From Altericroceibacterium spongiae (GTDB lineage Bacteria; Pseudomonadota; Alphaproteobacteria; Sphingomonadales; Sphingomonadaceae): 64,000 nt of DNA. The stretch is taken from NCBI RefSeq assembly GCF_003610805.1, contig NZ_RAPF01000006.1:1-64000 (forward strand), in the 5' to 3' direction. This document shows, piece after piece, positions 16,845 to 26,404 of the stretch (positions are counted from its first letter, which is position 1; every line of letters starts with the position of its first letter). Made by a program: the position numbers and the translations under genes. The notes below the pieces were generated by a model. That model searched no databases. It was not told the origin of the DNA and saw only the letters and a program-made list of their open reading frames with translations.

Positions 16845-17510
16845 TCAGCCCGGCGCCTGATCCTTGCCGTAATAATGTTTGCCGATTTCGACCTTTTCCC
16901 GTCCCTGCGATTCGCGATGGGCGTTGGTGTCGCGCAGCGAATAGATGCAGCCGCAATATTCCTGCTGGTAGAACTCTTCCCGCTTGGAAATCTCGATCAT
17001 CCGGGCCGCTCCGCCGCCTTTGCGCCAGTTGAAGGTCCAGTATTTGAGATCGGGATAATGCTCGGCTGCGCGCTCGCCGCAATCGTTGATCTGCTTCATG
17101 TTTTTCCAGCGCGATATGCCGAGCGACGAGGTGATGACCGGAAAGTCATTTTCATGGGCGTAAAGCGCGGTGCGTTCGAAACGCATATCGAAACACATGG
17201 TGCAGCGTGCCCCGCGTTCGGGTTCCCATTCGAGCCCGCGCGCGCGCTTGAACCAGTTCTGCGTATCGTAATCGGCATCGACGAAAGGAATATTATGCTC
17301 TTCGGCAAAGCGGATATTTTCATCCTTGCGCAGGAGATATTCCTTTTTGGGGTGAATATTGGGATTGTAGAAGAAGATCGTATAGTCGATCCCGCTCGCC
17401 GTCATGGCTTCCATCACTTCACCTGAACAGGGCGCGCAGCAGCTATGCAGCAGCACGCGCTTATGCCCGTCGGGCGGGGTGAGAACCGGGCGGTCTATAT
17501 CTGTCGTCAT
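16845..17510 (-). CDS. queH: Epoxyqueuosine reductase QueH
   Basis: This is a 221-residue DUF208 protein that catalyses the last step of queuosine synthesis in tRNA, replacing QueG in many alphaproteobacteria. Metal-cluster cysteines are visible in [12 protein letters not shown] near residue 22, CTMCFDMR near 103, and the C-terminal [10 protein letters not shown] near 190. [14 protein letters not shown] is also family-typical. ATG 17510 (MTTDIDRP) is chosen; an upstream in-frame ATG at 17522 is possible. It is transcribed alone towards the shared terminator. Confidence 0.92.
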   Translation of the reverse strand: MTTDIDRPVLTPPDGHKRVLLHSCCAPCSGEVMEAMTASGIDYTIFFYNPNIHPKKEYLLRKDENIRFAEEHNIPFVDADYDTQNWFKRARGLEWEPERGARCTMCFDMRFERTALYAHENDFPVITSSLGISRWKNMKQINDCGERAAEHYPDLKYWTFNWRKGGGAARMIEISKREEFYQQEYCGCIYSLRDTNAHRESQGREKVEIGKHYYGKDQAPG

Positions 17511-17609
17511 AATGCAGTCCATCAGGCCCCGGGGGGCCGCATAAAAGGCCTATTGCGCGCGCCATAGCCGATCATGCGCCGCGAATGAAGCCCCGCAGCT
17601 TATGGCCGC

Positions 17610-18383
17610 TCAGCCATATTTGTCGCGATGTTTGGCAAGCTTGCCCGACACACGGCCAAGCGCCGCTTCGATTTTCTGCGGGAAACTGCCCGGAACCAGC
17701 GCAGTGCTGCTCGAATGGGCGGCGCAGACCACGCGGGTTTCTGCCCATTTCTGGCCCAGTTCCTGCGCCCAGCCGGTAAAATCCGCCGCCGCACCGGGGC
17801 GCTTTTCCAGCGCTTTGCCGAGTGTCGGGTGAAAGGCGATGCGCGGCGAAGGCATGATCCAGCCCAGTGGCTTGGGCCAGTCGAAATAGGTCAGCGTATC
17901 GTCCACATGCAGCGCGCCCGATGGTTTGTGATAAGCGAGCAGCGAGGAGAAATGCACATTCTGATTGTCTGAAATATAATCCACTCCGCGCGGGAGGGAG
18001 AAGTCGAGCACGGAGCCATAAAGCTCTGCTACTTCCGGGCTTTCGACCGGTGCGTCTTCCCAGGGAAGATAAGGAAACAGATCCTTATGGCGGCTCGATC
18101 CGTAGAGTTTCGCTTTCGGAAACAGCATACTCATCGCTTCGCAATGCACCGTATGGAACGGATGGAGGTTGAGTATCGCTTCCACCGCCTTGCCGCCTTT
18201 GGTCAGGCTGTAGACCTTGCGTAGCATTTCGGGTGTCAGCGTGTAGGAATCGAGGAAGATGAAGCGTCCGCTGGGCAGGCGGATCAGCGATGCCTGTGTC
18301 CCGACATTCAGCAGGCCGGCAATCTTGAATTTGCCCCGGATATTCCAGAAGTCATGGCCAATCTGGACGATTTCCTCGCTCAT
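17610..18383 (-). CDS. Metallo-beta-lactamase-like / DUF4336-like protein
   Basis: This is a 257-residue soluble protein with an MBL-like layout: an N-terminal strand block (IRLPSGRFIFLDSYTL), then the His-rich loop HPFHTVHCEAM near residue 73, and a C-terminal ARVVCAAHSSS-type strand (seen as ETRVVCAAHSSSTALVPG) near 220. The loop resembles but does not fully match the HxHxDH motif of classical zinc hydrolases, so catalysis is uncertain. DUF4336 is the closest family recognised. It is separate from its neighbours (87 bp to queH, 307 bp to hemA). Confidence 0.6.
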   Translation of the reverse strand: MSEEIVQIGHDFWNIRGKFKIAGLLNVGTQASLIRLPSGRFIFLDSYTLTPEMLRKVYSLTKGGKAVEAILNLHPFHTVHCEAMSMLFPKAKLYGSSRHKDLFPYLPWEDAPVESPEVAELYGSVLDFSLPRGVDYISDNQNVHFSSLLAYHKPSGALHVDDTLTYFDWPKPLGWIMPSPRIAFHPTLGKALEKRPGAAADFTGWAQELGQKWAETRVVCAAHSSSTALVPGSFPQKIEAALGRVSGKLAKHRDKYG

Positions 18384-18690
18384 ACCGGTCCCCTGTTCGC
18401 AGTTGCAACACGATACTTGGCAGTACGAAGAGGCTCTGTAAATGTTTCGTGCAATTTAATTTAAATGTTGAGGATACCTGCTGACAGGCAGAAAGCCTGC
18501 TGTTTTATCGCAGTTTCCGCAGCGATCTGCTCACTGATCTTCCGGATAATTTCCGCTGAGAATGCAAAAACCGCGTGTTTTCGCATGAGGATGCGTAACG
18601 CAGTGCGGGAAAGATGGTGCCTTGCACCAATTATCTCTGCCCCGCAGCGCCGATACAGGCGCGCGGGGGAGGATCTATAGCAATTATCGT
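18384..18690. other. Gene-free region between the MBL-like gene and hemA
   Basis: About 300 bp hold no supported gene. A G/C hairpin (CCCGC-GCGCC / GGCGC-GCGGG, about 18640-18668) lies just beyond the hemA stop and could end its transcript, though no T-run follows. The right half before 18480 is A/T-rich and probably contains the promoter of the MBL-like gene. Confidence 0.45.
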
Positions 18691-19905
18691 TTAAGCGGCG
18701 AGCCGGATATCCAGACGGTCCCAGATTTCCACCAGCGCCTCGGTCAGTTCGCGCATCATGGCTTCGGTATGAGCCGGGCCGGGCGTAAAACGCAGACGTT
18801 CCTTGCCGCGCGGTACGGTCGGGAAATTGATCGGCTGCACATAGGCGCCATATTCGGCGAGCAGAATGTCGCTGATCCGCTTCGCTTTCACCGGATCGCC
18901 CACCATCAGCGGCACGATATGGGTGGTCGAATCCATCACCGGCAGACCAGCATCGCGGAACATCTGCTTGAGCATTGCCGCGCTGGCCTGCTGCCTCTCC
19001 CGCTCTTCCGAAGAGGATTTGAGATGGCGCACCGAAGCGAGCACACCGGCCACCAGAACGGGGCTGAGCGAGGTGGTGAAAATGAATCCGGGAGCATAGG
19101 AGCGGATCACGTCGATGATCTTCTTGTCCGCTGCAATATAGCCGCCCATCACGCCGAAAGCTTTGCCCAGCGTGCCTTCGATCAGATCGATCCGGTGCGC
19201 AGCCCTGTCACGTTCGGAAATACCGCCGCCGCGTTCGCCATACATGCCCACAGCATGGACTTCGTCGATATAGGTGAGCGCGTTATATTTCTCGGCCAGA
19301 TCGCAGATGGCGTGGATCGGCGCCACATCCGCATCCATCGAATAGACGCTTTCGAAAGCGATCAGCTTGGGCACATCGGGGCTTTCCGCGGCGAGCAGCT
19401 CTTCGAGATGCTCCACATCATTGTGGCGGAAGACGCGCTTTTCACAGCCCGAATTGCGGATGCCGGCAATCATGCTGGCGTGGTTCAGTTCATCGGAGAA
19501 GATGATGCAGCCGGGCAGCAGGCGTGCGAGCGTGGAAAGCGTGGCATCGTTGGACACATAGCCGCTGGTGAACAGCAGGGCCGATTCCTTGCCATGCAGA
19601 TCGGCCAGCTCCTGTTCGAGCTGAATATGATAATGCGTGTTGCCGCCGATATTGCGGGTGCCGCCGGAACCGGCGCCGACATCGTGCAACGCTTCTTCCA
19701 TCGCTCCGATGACTTTGGGGTGCTGTCCCATGGCCAGATAATCGTTCGAACACCACACTGTGATCGGCTTGGGCCCGTTATGCCCGGCAAAACAGCGGGC
19801 ATTGGGATAGGCGCCCTTATTGCGCAGGATGTCGATAAACACCCGATAGCGGCCTTCGGAGTGAAGACGGTCAATCGCCTGATCAAAAATCTGGTCGTAA
19901 TTCAC
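18691..19905 (-). CDS. hemA: 5-aminolevulinate synthase
   Basis: This is a 404-residue PLP enzyme of the alpha-oxoamine synthase family. It makes ALA from glycine and succinyl-CoA, the C4 (Shemin) route of heme synthesis typical of alphaproteobacteria. Marks are [16 protein letters not shown] near residue 50, [12 protein letters not shown] near 83, [14 protein letters not shown] near 215, and the PLP lysine in [16 protein letters not shown] near 245. The GTG at 19905 (VNYDQIF) is chosen: homologues start MNYxxxF, and everything upstream in the open frame to 20211 is opposite-strand noise. No heme regulatory Cys-Pro motif is visible. Confidence 0.92.
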   Translation of the reverse strand: MNYDQIFDQAIDRLHSEGRYRVFIDILRNKGAYPNARCFAGHNGPKPITVWCSNDYLAMGQHPKVIGAMEEALHDVGAGSGGTRNIGGNTHYHIQLEQELADLHGKESALLFTSGYVSNDATLSTLARLLPGCIIFSDELNHASMIAGIRNSGCEKRVFRHNDVEHLEELLAAESPDVPKLIAFESVYSMDADVAPIHAICDLAEKYNALTYIDEVHAVGMYGERGGGISERDRAAHRIDLIEGTLGKAFGVMGGYIAADKKIIDVIRSYAPGFIFTTSLSPVLVAGVLASVRHLKSSSEERERQQASAAMLKQMFRDAGLPVMDSTTHIVPLMVGDPVKAKRISDILLAEYGAYVQPINFPTVPRGKERLRFTPGPAHTEAMMRELTEALVEIWDRLDIRLAA

Positions 19906-20032
19906 ACAACCGGTCCATTCTGCGCCGCATTTGTGGTCTGGCACCACTTTTATCGCGGCCGGGGGGTATTTGCAGAGCGCTTTACGATGTTCCGCAACCT
20001 GTTGAAAGGGCGGAGTTTGCGAGCCTTTCGCA

Positions 20033-20884
20033 TTAAAAGCGATCGATGTGATCGATGCCGTAATTCTGCAACATTCGCTGCAACGGCTTTTCATCGGCCC
20101 CGTCACCGGTAAATACCGCAAAATCCGACTGTTTCCGGGTGAAAGCCTGTCCTTGCGTAAGATAGGCAACCCGCCGGGCGATACCGGCTGCCCCATCGAT
20201 GAATTGGACATTTTGTCCCAGTATTTCGGCCAGCTCCGTCCGGATCAGCGGGAAATGGGTGCAGGCGAGCACGACCGTATCGATAGCGTCGCCATGCGGC
20301 TGGCTGCGCAACCCGTCCACCGCTTCGCGAAACAGCGCCGGATCGGGTGCGATTCCATGCAATTTGGCTTCGGCAGCAGCCACCAGACCGGGGGCGGCGT
20401 GGCGGATCAGATGTTTGCCGGCGGCGAATTCGCGTTCGAGATTGTCGACATAGGCCTGCCGGATCGTCGCGGCGGTGCCGAGCAGGCCGATCACGCCGCT
20501 GCGGGTCATGGCAGCGGCAGGCTTGATGGCGGGCACGGTGCCGACAATCGGCAGGGCGAGCGCTTCGCGTACGGCGGCCAGCGCGATGGTGGACGCGGTG
20601 TTGCAGGCGATGACGATGAGGCGCGGGCGATAGCGTTCCACCATGCGGCCGAGCAGGGCGGGCACACGCGCTGCGATCTGTGTTTCGGTCTTTTCGCCAT
20701 AGGGCAGGGCAGCGGTATCCGCCGCATAGATCACCGGTGCCTGAGGCAGGCTTTTGCGGATTTCCGCCAGCACGGAAAGCCCGCCGACTCCCGAATCGAA
20801 AATCAGCAGCGGGGCATCGGAAGCGGGCGGCGCTGCGGGGGAGGCGGCCGGAGAAATGGAAGAGGAGGCATCGGTCATATCCAT
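20033..20884 (-). CDS. murI: Glutamate racemase
   Basis: This enzyme interconverts L- and D-glutamate for peptidoglycan. The 283-residue protein has the two catalytic cysteines in [11 protein letters not shown] near residue 92 and [11 protein letters not shown] near 203, and the N-terminal [14 protein letters not shown]. An Ala/Pro/Ser-rich tail of about 20 residues precedes the fold, so a start slightly downstream of ATG 20884 is possible. It lies upstream of hemA (128 bp) and divergent from plsY. Confidence 0.93.
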   Translation of the reverse strand: MDMTDASSSISPAASPAAPPASDAPLLIFDSGVGGLSVLAEIRKSLPQAPVIYAADTAALPYGEKTETQIAARVPALLGRMVERYRPRLIVIACNTASTIALAAVREALALPIVGTVPAIKPAAAMTRSGVIGLLGTAATIRQAYVDNLEREFAAGKHLIRHAAPGLVAAAEAKLHGIAPDPALFREAVDGLRSQPHGDAIDTVVLACTHFPLIRTELAEILGQNVQFIDGAAGIARRVAYLTQGQAFTRKQSDFAVFTGDGADEKPLQRMLQNYGIDHIDRF

Positions 20885-21029
20885 TTCCGCATATTTTCCC
20901 CCTGTGGAATTGCAAGCGAGGCGCTATGGAAAGAACGAAGGCGGCGGCCTGTCATGGCCTTTTCATGGCCGGGTGTGATGTGGCTGCCTCGCATGAACGG
21001 CCTGACGGGCGGGGATAACAGGAGTGATA

Positions 21030-21623
21030 ATGACACACGGGCTCGATGCCCTTCTGGCGGCTGTGCTGGGTTATGTTCTGGGATCGATACCTTTCGGTCT
21101 GCTGCTTGCCATGCTGGCGGGCAAAGGCGATGTGCGCAAGATCGGCTCGGGCAATATCGGCGCAACCAACGTGTTGCGCACGGGCAGCAAAAAGCTTGCT
21201 GCGGCGACCTTGCTGCTCGATCTGTTCAAAGGCTGGCTGCCGGTCTTTCTGGCCTGGCAGTTCCTGCCCGGTGCGGTCGGTTTCGCGGCGCTGGGCGCAG
21301 TGATCGGCCATTGCTTTCCGGTCTGGCTGGGGTTCAGAGGCGGGAAAGGCGTGGCGACCACGGCAGGGGTCTGTTTCGGTCTGGGCTGGCCTTTCGGCCT
21401 TGCCTATGCGGTGGTCTGGTTGGGGCTGCTTTATGGCACGAAGATCAGTTCGCTCGCCGGAATGAGCGCCGCTGTGGCCGCGCCGCTCGTGGCGATGGCG
21501 TTGGGACGCTGGGAACTGGTGCCGGTGCTGTGCGCTATTGCAGCGCTGATTCTGGTGCTGCATTGCGCCAATATCGCCCGGTTGAAAGCGGGTACCGAAC
21601 CCAGAGTGGGTTCGGGCAAATGA
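21030..21623 (+). CDS. plsY: Acyl-phosphate:glycerol-3-phosphate acyltransferase
   Basis: This is an integral membrane enzyme of 197 residues that starts phospholipid synthesis by acylating glycerol-3-phosphate from acyl-phosphate. Family motifs are LGSIPFGLLL, KIGSGNIGATNVLRTG near residue 40 and WLGFRGGKGVATTAGV near 100; about five membrane helices are predicted. The ATG at 21030 has GGAG five bases before it; a GTG at 21024 overlaps that SD and is rejected. The stop overlaps the dprA start (ATGA), so the two are coupled. Confidence 0.94.
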   Translation: MTHGLDALLAAVLGYVLGSIPFGLLLAMLAGKGDVRKIGSGNIGATNVLRTGSKKLAAATLLLDLFKGWLPVFLAWQFLPGAVGFAALGAVIGHCFPVWLGFRGGKGVATTAGVCFGLGWPFGLAYAVVWLGLLYGTKISSLAGMSAAVAAPLVAMALGRWELVPVLCAIAALILVLHCANIARLKAGTEPRVGSGK

Positions 21624-22714
21624 GCCTGACGCAAGCGGAAGCCTTTGCCCGGATCCGTTTGCTGCGCTCACCCCATATCGGTCCGGTCAGCTATGCCCGT
21701 CTGCTGCAGCGTTTCGGCACGGCGGAAGCGGCGCTGGAAGCTTTGCCCGACCTCGCCCGGCGTGGGGGCCGGGCCTATCGTGCGGCGCCCGAAGGGCGGA
21801 TCGAGCAGGAAGTGCTGGCCACGCGCAAAGCCGGCGCGCGCTATCTGTTTCACGATTCGCCCGATTACCCTGCGCTACTGCGCGAAACCGAAAGCGCGCC
21901 GCCGATTCTTATCTATCGCGGCGATATAGCGCTGGCCGCGCAGCCCTGTGTCGCCATGGTGGGCGCGCGTAACGCTTCGGCCGCGGCGGTGAAACTGGCG
22001 CGCGATTTCGCGGCGCAGCTCACCGGTGCCGGGCAGGTGGTCGCCTCGGGTCTGGCGCGCGGGATTGACGGAGCGGCGCATGAAGGCGCGTTGCCCTCGA
22101 CGATCGGTGTCATCGCCAGCGGGATCGATATTACCTATCCTCCGCAGCATAGCCGCTTGCAGGAACGGATCGCGCAGGAGGGGCTGCTGCTGGCCGAACA
22201 GCCGCCCGGCACCGAACCGCGCGGCAGCCATTTCCCGAGCCGCAACCGCATCATTGCCGGGCTGGCCGCCGGCACGCTGGTGGTGGAAGCCGCGCCGAAA
22301 TCGGGTTCGCTCATAACCGCCCGGCTGGCGGGAGAGGCAGGGCGCGAAGTGATGGCGATACCCGGTTCCCCGCTCGATGCGCGCAGCCATGGCTGCAATC
22401 AGCTGATTCGCGACGGCGCCGTGCTGGTGCAGTCGGCGGAAGATGTGCTCGAACTGGTGTCCGGCTTTGACGGGCAGGCCCGCTCTGCTTTCCGGGAAGC
22501 GGCCGGGACGGATTTTGCTTTCGGAGAAGAAGTCTGGACGCAGGACCCTGCCGATATTGCCGGCCTGCTTACCAGCGCTCCTATCGGGGTGGATGAACTG
22601 ATCCGGCAAAGCGGCGCAAGTGCCGGTGCGGTGCAGATGGCGCTGCTGGAACTGGAGATTGCCGGACGGCTGCGGCGCCATGCCGGTGGACGGGTCAGCC
22701 TGGGTGAAGAGTGA
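21620..22714 (+). CDS. dprA: DNA-processing protein DprA
   Basis: This is a 364-residue protein that loads RecA on incoming single-stranded DNA in natural transformation. The Rossmann-like DprA domain carries AMVGARNASAAAVKLARDFA near residue 115, the VASGLARGIDGAAHEGAL motif near 140, and PSRNRIIAGLAAGTLVVEA near 210. A SAM-like N-terminus (LLRSPHIGPVSYARLL) and a C-terminal winged-helix (LLTSAPIGVDELIRQSG) complete the standard layout. ATG 21620 overlaps the plsY stop; the longer open frame upstream is only the shadow of murI and plsY. Confidence 0.93.
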   Translation: MSLTQAEAFARIRLLRSPHIGPVSYARLLQRFGTAEAALEALPDLARRGGRAYRAAPEGRIEQEVLATRKAGARYLFHDSPDYPALLRETESAPPILIYRGDIALAAQPCVAMVGARNASAAAVKLARDFAAQLTGAGQVVASGLARGIDGAAHEGALPSTIGVIASGIDITYPPQHSRLQERIAQEGLLLAEQPPGTEPRGSHFPSRNRIIAGLAAGTLVVEAAPKSGSLITARLAGEAGREVMAIPGSPLDARSHGCNQLIRDGAVLVQSAEDVLELVSGFDGQARSAFREAAGTDFAFGEEVWTQDPADIAGLLTSAPIGVDELIRQSGASAGAVQMALLELEIAGRLRRHAGGRVSLGEE

Positions 22715-22788
22715 CGGGCATTGTAAGCGCCGGAGTGGACAGATCGTCCGCAGACCGACAAAGAGCGCTGATACACGTGATAGCAGGG

Positions 22789-23463
22789 ATGAAAATGGCG
22801 GATAAAACCCTGTCGCCAGGCGACATATTCAGCAGCGTAAGCGCGACTATAGCAGCTAACAGCCAAGTGCTTGGTCTGTATGTGCTGTTTTTTGCGATTG
22901 CCACATCGCTGGCCGATTTGCTGACTTTTTCGGTTGTGTCGGCTGCCGGTTCCCTGCTGCAATTCGTGCTCACCGTACTCGATTTTCTGGCGCAATATCT
23001 GCTGATCGAGACAATGCTGAAACAGGCCCGGCTATCGGGCGGTGGAACGGGGCGACGCTATCTGGCGTTTTTGGGTCTTTCGATTCTGACCTCTCTCGGT
23101 ATTGCTCTCGGCTTGCTGCTGCTGATTATTCCGGGGCTGATTCTCGCCGCGCGCTGGTCGCTGGTCTATCCGCTGCTGATCGGTGGGTATGCCGATCCGA
23201 TGGACTGTTTCGCGGAAAGCAACAGGCTCACCAAAGAGCATGAAGTGCCGATCATTCTGGCAGGCCTTATCCTCATTGTTCCGCTGGCTGTGATAATCGG
23301 GCTGCTCTTTGCCGTTGGCTCCGATGTGGGAGGCGTTCTGCTGAGCACATTGATTCCGAATCTGCTGCTTCAATGTGTGTCGGTGATTTCTCTGGCGCTG
23401 CCTGTCGCTCTTTTCGCTTTGCTCGGTCCGCAAGACGAACAGCTCACCGAAGTCTTCAACTGA
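22789..23463 (+). CDS. Multi-pass membrane protein (GPDPase membrane-domain-like)
   Basis: This is a protein of about 224 residues with some six hydrophobic segments. It has a family-typical pattern IIPGLILAARWSLVYPLLI followed by DCFAESNRLTKEH, as in integral membrane domains of glycerophosphodiester phosphodiesterase-like and related proteins. The function is unknown. The frame is open from 22711, overlapping dprA, but the ATG at 22789 directly precedes the folded part; a third option is ATG 22795. It belongs to the dprA-topA gene string. Confidence 0.65.
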   Translation: MKMADKTLSPGDIFSSVSATIAANSQVLGLYVLFFAIATSLADLLTFSVVSAAGSLLQFVLTVLDFLAQYLLIETMLKQARLSGGGTGRRYLAFLGLSILTSLGIALGLLLLIIPGLILAARWSLVYPLLIGGYADPMDCFAESNRLTKEHEVPIILAGLILIVPLAVIIGLLFAVGSDVGGVLLSTLIPNLLLQCVSVISLALPVALFALLGPQDEQLTEVFN

Positions 23464-23737
23464 CGCGGCATCGCACCGGAGAAGGGAATTTCGCCATGGA
23501 ACCATATTCTCCGTCGGGCCCGCCAGGACGGTTTTCATTATCCGGCCACAAAAAGGGAAGCGCCTGCCTTCCTGCTGATCCCGTTGCCGGTGGCGATCTG
23601 GCTGTCGCTTTATGCCCATGGAGACTCTGTTTCTGGGATGCCCCGTTAAGTGCTTTTTCCGCTTGGTGGGTTGACGAACCTGCAATGGTGCCACCACTTT
23701 CATGCGTACACATACGCGTAAGGACATAAATACTTCC

Positions 23738-26338
23738 ATGCAGCTCGTGATCGTCGAGTCGCCCGCCAAGGCGAAAACCATCGAGAAATATCTGGGCAAG
23801 GACTTCACCGTTCTCGCTTCCTACGGCCATGTGCGGGATCTGCCGCCCAAGGATGGCTCCGTGCGGCCGGACGAAGATTTCGAGATGGACTGGGAACCGT
23901 ACAAGGATAAGCAATCGCGCATTAAGGCGATTGCCGATGCGGCCAAAGATGCCGATCGCCTTGTTCTCGCGACCGACCCCGATCGCGAAGGGGAAGCGAT
24001 TTCCTGGCATGTGCTCGAATTGCTCAAGAAGCGCCGGGCGCTGCCCAAGGATGTCGAGCGGGTCACTTTCAATGCGATCACCAAGAAAGCGGTGACCGAT
24101 GCGATGAAAGCACCGCGCCAGCTCGATAAGGATCTGATCGATGCTTATCTCGCCCGCCGTGCGCTGGATTATCTGTTCGGTTTCACATTGTCGCCCGTCC
24201 TGTGGCGCAAGCTGCCCGGAGCCAAGAGTGCCGGGCGCGTGCAATCGGTGGCGCTGCGCCTGATTGTCGATCGCGAACGCGAGATCGAGGCCTTCACACC
24301 GCAGGAATATTGGCAGGTCCTTGCCAAAATGGAGCAGGATGGCACGCCATTCGATGCCCGGCTGGTCCGTTATGACGGCAAGAAGCTCGAACGTCTGTCG
24401 ATCGGCGATAAGGGCATGGCCGATGCCGCCAGGAAGGCGGTCGAGGATTCGCGCTTCACGATCGAAGATGTCGAAACCAAGCCGCTCAAGCGCAATCCCG
24501 CCCCGCCTTTCACCACATCGACGCTTCAGCAGGAAGCGGCGCGCAAGCTCGGTTTTTCCGCCAGCCACACGATGCGGCTGGCGCAGGGCCTGTATGAAGA
24601 CGGGGCTATCACCTATATGCGTACCGATGGTGTGCAAATGGATGAAAGCGCCATTTCCGCCGCGCGTAAGGCCATTGCGGACCGGTATGACGGGCACTAT
24701 CTCCCCGAAAAACCACGCCATTATTCGACCAAGGCGAAGAATGCGCAAGAAGCCCATGAAGCGATCCGCCCGACCGATTTCACCCGCGACCGCGCGGGTA
24801 GCGGCGATGGGGCGAAGCTGTACGATCTGATTTTCAAACGAGCCATGGCCAGCCAGATGGCGGCGGCCAGCCTCGAACGCACCACGATCACTATGCGTGA
24901 GCCGACCGGGCGCCATGAATTGCGCGCCACCGGGCAGGTGGTGAAATTTCCCGGTTTCCTCGCTGTTTATGAAGAAGGCCGCGATAATAAGGACGACGAT
25001 GACGAATCGGGTCTGCTGCCGGTGATGCACAAGGGCGATAGCCCGGCCAAGAAGGAGGTGCAGGCGACGCAGCATTTCACTCAGCCGCCACCGCGCTTTT
25101 CCGAAGCCAGCCTCGTCAAGCGGCTGGAAGAGCTGGGGATTGGCCGTCCGTCGACCTATGCTTCTACGCTTCAGGTGCTGAAAGACCGCAATTATGTCCG
25201 CACCGAAAAGAATCGCTTTTTCGCAGAGGAAAGCGGACGGCTGCTGACAGCCTTTCTGGAACGTTTCTTCGAACGTTACGTGGCCTATGATTTCACCGCG
25301 GGCATGGAAGACGAACTGGACGAAGTCTCCGGCGGCCGGGCCGAATGGAAAAAACTGCTCGAAAGTTTCTGGCGCGATTTCAAACCGAAATCCGACGAAG
25401 TGATGGAACGCAAACCCTCGGAAGTGACCGAGGTGCTGGACGAGTTTCTGTCCGATTTTCTGTTCCCGCCGAAGGATGATGGCAGTGACCCGCGGGCCTG
25501 CCCCAATTGTGCCGATGGCCGCCTTGCGCTGCGCGGCGGGCGTTACGGGGCTTTCGTTGCCTGCAATAATTATCCCGAATGCAAATATACCCGTCCATTC
25601 GCGCAACCGGGCGGTAATGAGGATACGGGCGAGGAAGGTATCCTCGGCAAAGATCCGGAAACCGGGCTGGAAATTCATCGCAAGACCGGGCGTTTCGGGC
25701 CCTATGTGCAGATGGGTGAAGGAAAGGAAGCCAAACGCGCTTCCATTCCCAAGGATCTCGACGATTTCGATCTTGAATGGGCGGTTAAGCTGCTGCATCT
25801 GCCGCGTGAAATCGGTGCGCATCCGGAGACGGGCGAACCGATCATCGCAGCGATCGGGCGCTATGGCCCCTATCTCAAACATGACGGCAAATATGCCAAA
25901 TTGCAGTCCACCCGCGATGTTTTCGAAACGGGCATGAATGCCGCCGTCTCGATGCTCGCCGAAGCAGCGCAGCGCGGCGGACGAGGCAGCCGGGCGAAGG
26001 CCGAACCGATCAAAACCTTCAAGGAACATCCGACCAGTGGCGGTGAAATGAAGGTGCTGCCGGGTCGTTATGGCCCCTATGTCACCGATGGTACCACCAA
26101 TGCGACGATCCCTAAGGATATGAAGCCGGAAGATGTTACCGAGGAAGAAGCGATCCGGCTGATCGACGAACGGGCCGCCAAGGGACCGGCGAAAAAGAAG
26201 AAGGCCGCACCGAAAAAGAAGGCTGCTGCCAAAAAGGCACCGGCTAAGAAAGCTACCGCGAAAAGCACTGCGAAAACAACGACCAGGAAAACCGCACCGA
26301 AGAAAAAAACGGCAACCAAAAAGGATGCCGATACTTGA
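23738..26338 (+). CDS. topA: DNA topoisomerase I
   Basis: This is an 866-residue type IA topoisomerase that relaxes negative supercoils. The Toprim domain starts LVIVESPAKAKTIEKYLG and holds DPDREGEAISWH near residue 87. The catalytic Tyr is in AITYMRTDG, at about residue 293. A zinc-ribbon-like CPNCADGRLALRGG with CNNYPEC lies near 590. Two topoisomerase C-terminal repeats (GRFGPYVQ, GRYGPYLK, GRYGPYVT) precede a Lys/Ala-rich tail of about 50 residues that should bind DNA. ATG 23738 is chosen from homologues; the AAGGA upstream is distant (12 bases). Confidence 0.96.
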   Translation: MQLVIVESPAKAKTIEKYLGKDFTVLASYGHVRDLPPKDGSVRPDEDFEMDWEPYKDKQSRIKAIADAAKDADRLVLATDPDREGEAISWHVLELLKKRRALPKDVERVTFNAITKKAVTDAMKAPRQLDKDLIDAYLARRALDYLFGFTLSPVLWRKLPGAKSAGRVQSVALRLIVDREREIEAFTPQEYWQVLAKMEQDGTPFDARLVRYDGKKLERLSIGDKGMADAARKAVEDSRFTIEDVETKPLKRNPAPPFTTSTLQQEAARKLGFSASHTMRLAQGLYEDGAITYMRTDGVQMDESAISAARKAIADRYDGHYLPEKPRHYSTKAKNAQEAHEAIRPTDFTRDRAGSGDGAKLYDLIFKRAMASQMAAASLERTTITMREPTGRHELRATGQVVKFPGFLAVYEEGRDNKDDDDESGLLPVMHKGDSPAKKEVQATQHFTQPPPRFSEASLVKRLEELGIGRPSTYASTLQVLKDRNYVRTEKNRFFAEESGRLLTAFLERFFERYVAYDFTAGMEDELDEVSGGRAEWKKLLESFWRDFKPKSDEVMERKPSEVTEVLDEFLSDFLFPPKDDGSDPRACPNCADGRLALRGGRYGAFVACNNYPECKYTRPFAQPGGNEDTGEEGILGKDPETGLEIHRKTGRFGPYVQMGEGKEAKRASIPKDLDDFDLEWAVKLLHLPREIGAHPETGEPIIAAIGRYGPYLKHDGKYAKLQSTRDVFETGMNAAVSMLAEAAQRGGRGSRAKAEPIKTFKEHPTSGGEMKVLPGRYGPYVTDGTTNATIPKDMKPEDVTEEEAIRLIDERAAKGPAKKKKAAPKKKAAAKKAPAKKATAKSTAKTTTRKTAPKKKTATKKDADT

Positions 26339-26346
26339 TAGGGCAG

Positions 26347-26370
26347 GGCCGGGTGCACACATACCCGGCC
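26347..26370 (+). terminator. Hairpin after topA
   Basis: Perfect arms GGCCGGGT / ACCCGGCC enclose an 8-base loop. There is only a weak T content afterwards, so it may be a leaky terminator before the MFS gene. Confidence 0.5.
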
Positions 26371-26404
26371 TATGTTGCAGGTGCGAAGAGAGGAAAGAGG
26401 CGAT

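Noticed and set aside
18622-20112. 496-codon plus-strand frame opposite hemA
   Set aside because: It is the complementary shadow of hemA; its His/Arg-rich wording has no family resemblance and it lacks a ribosome site.
20048-21619. N-terminal extension of dprA over 1.5 kb
   Set aside because: This part is the reverse of murI and an out-of-frame plsY; the true start is the ATG overlapping the plsY stop.
23496-23729. Small ORF starting MEPYSPSG before topA
   Set aside because: It has a plausible SD, but the amino-acid wording is low in hydrophobic or structural pattern and overlaps the topA start region; the parallel frame looks more protein-like.
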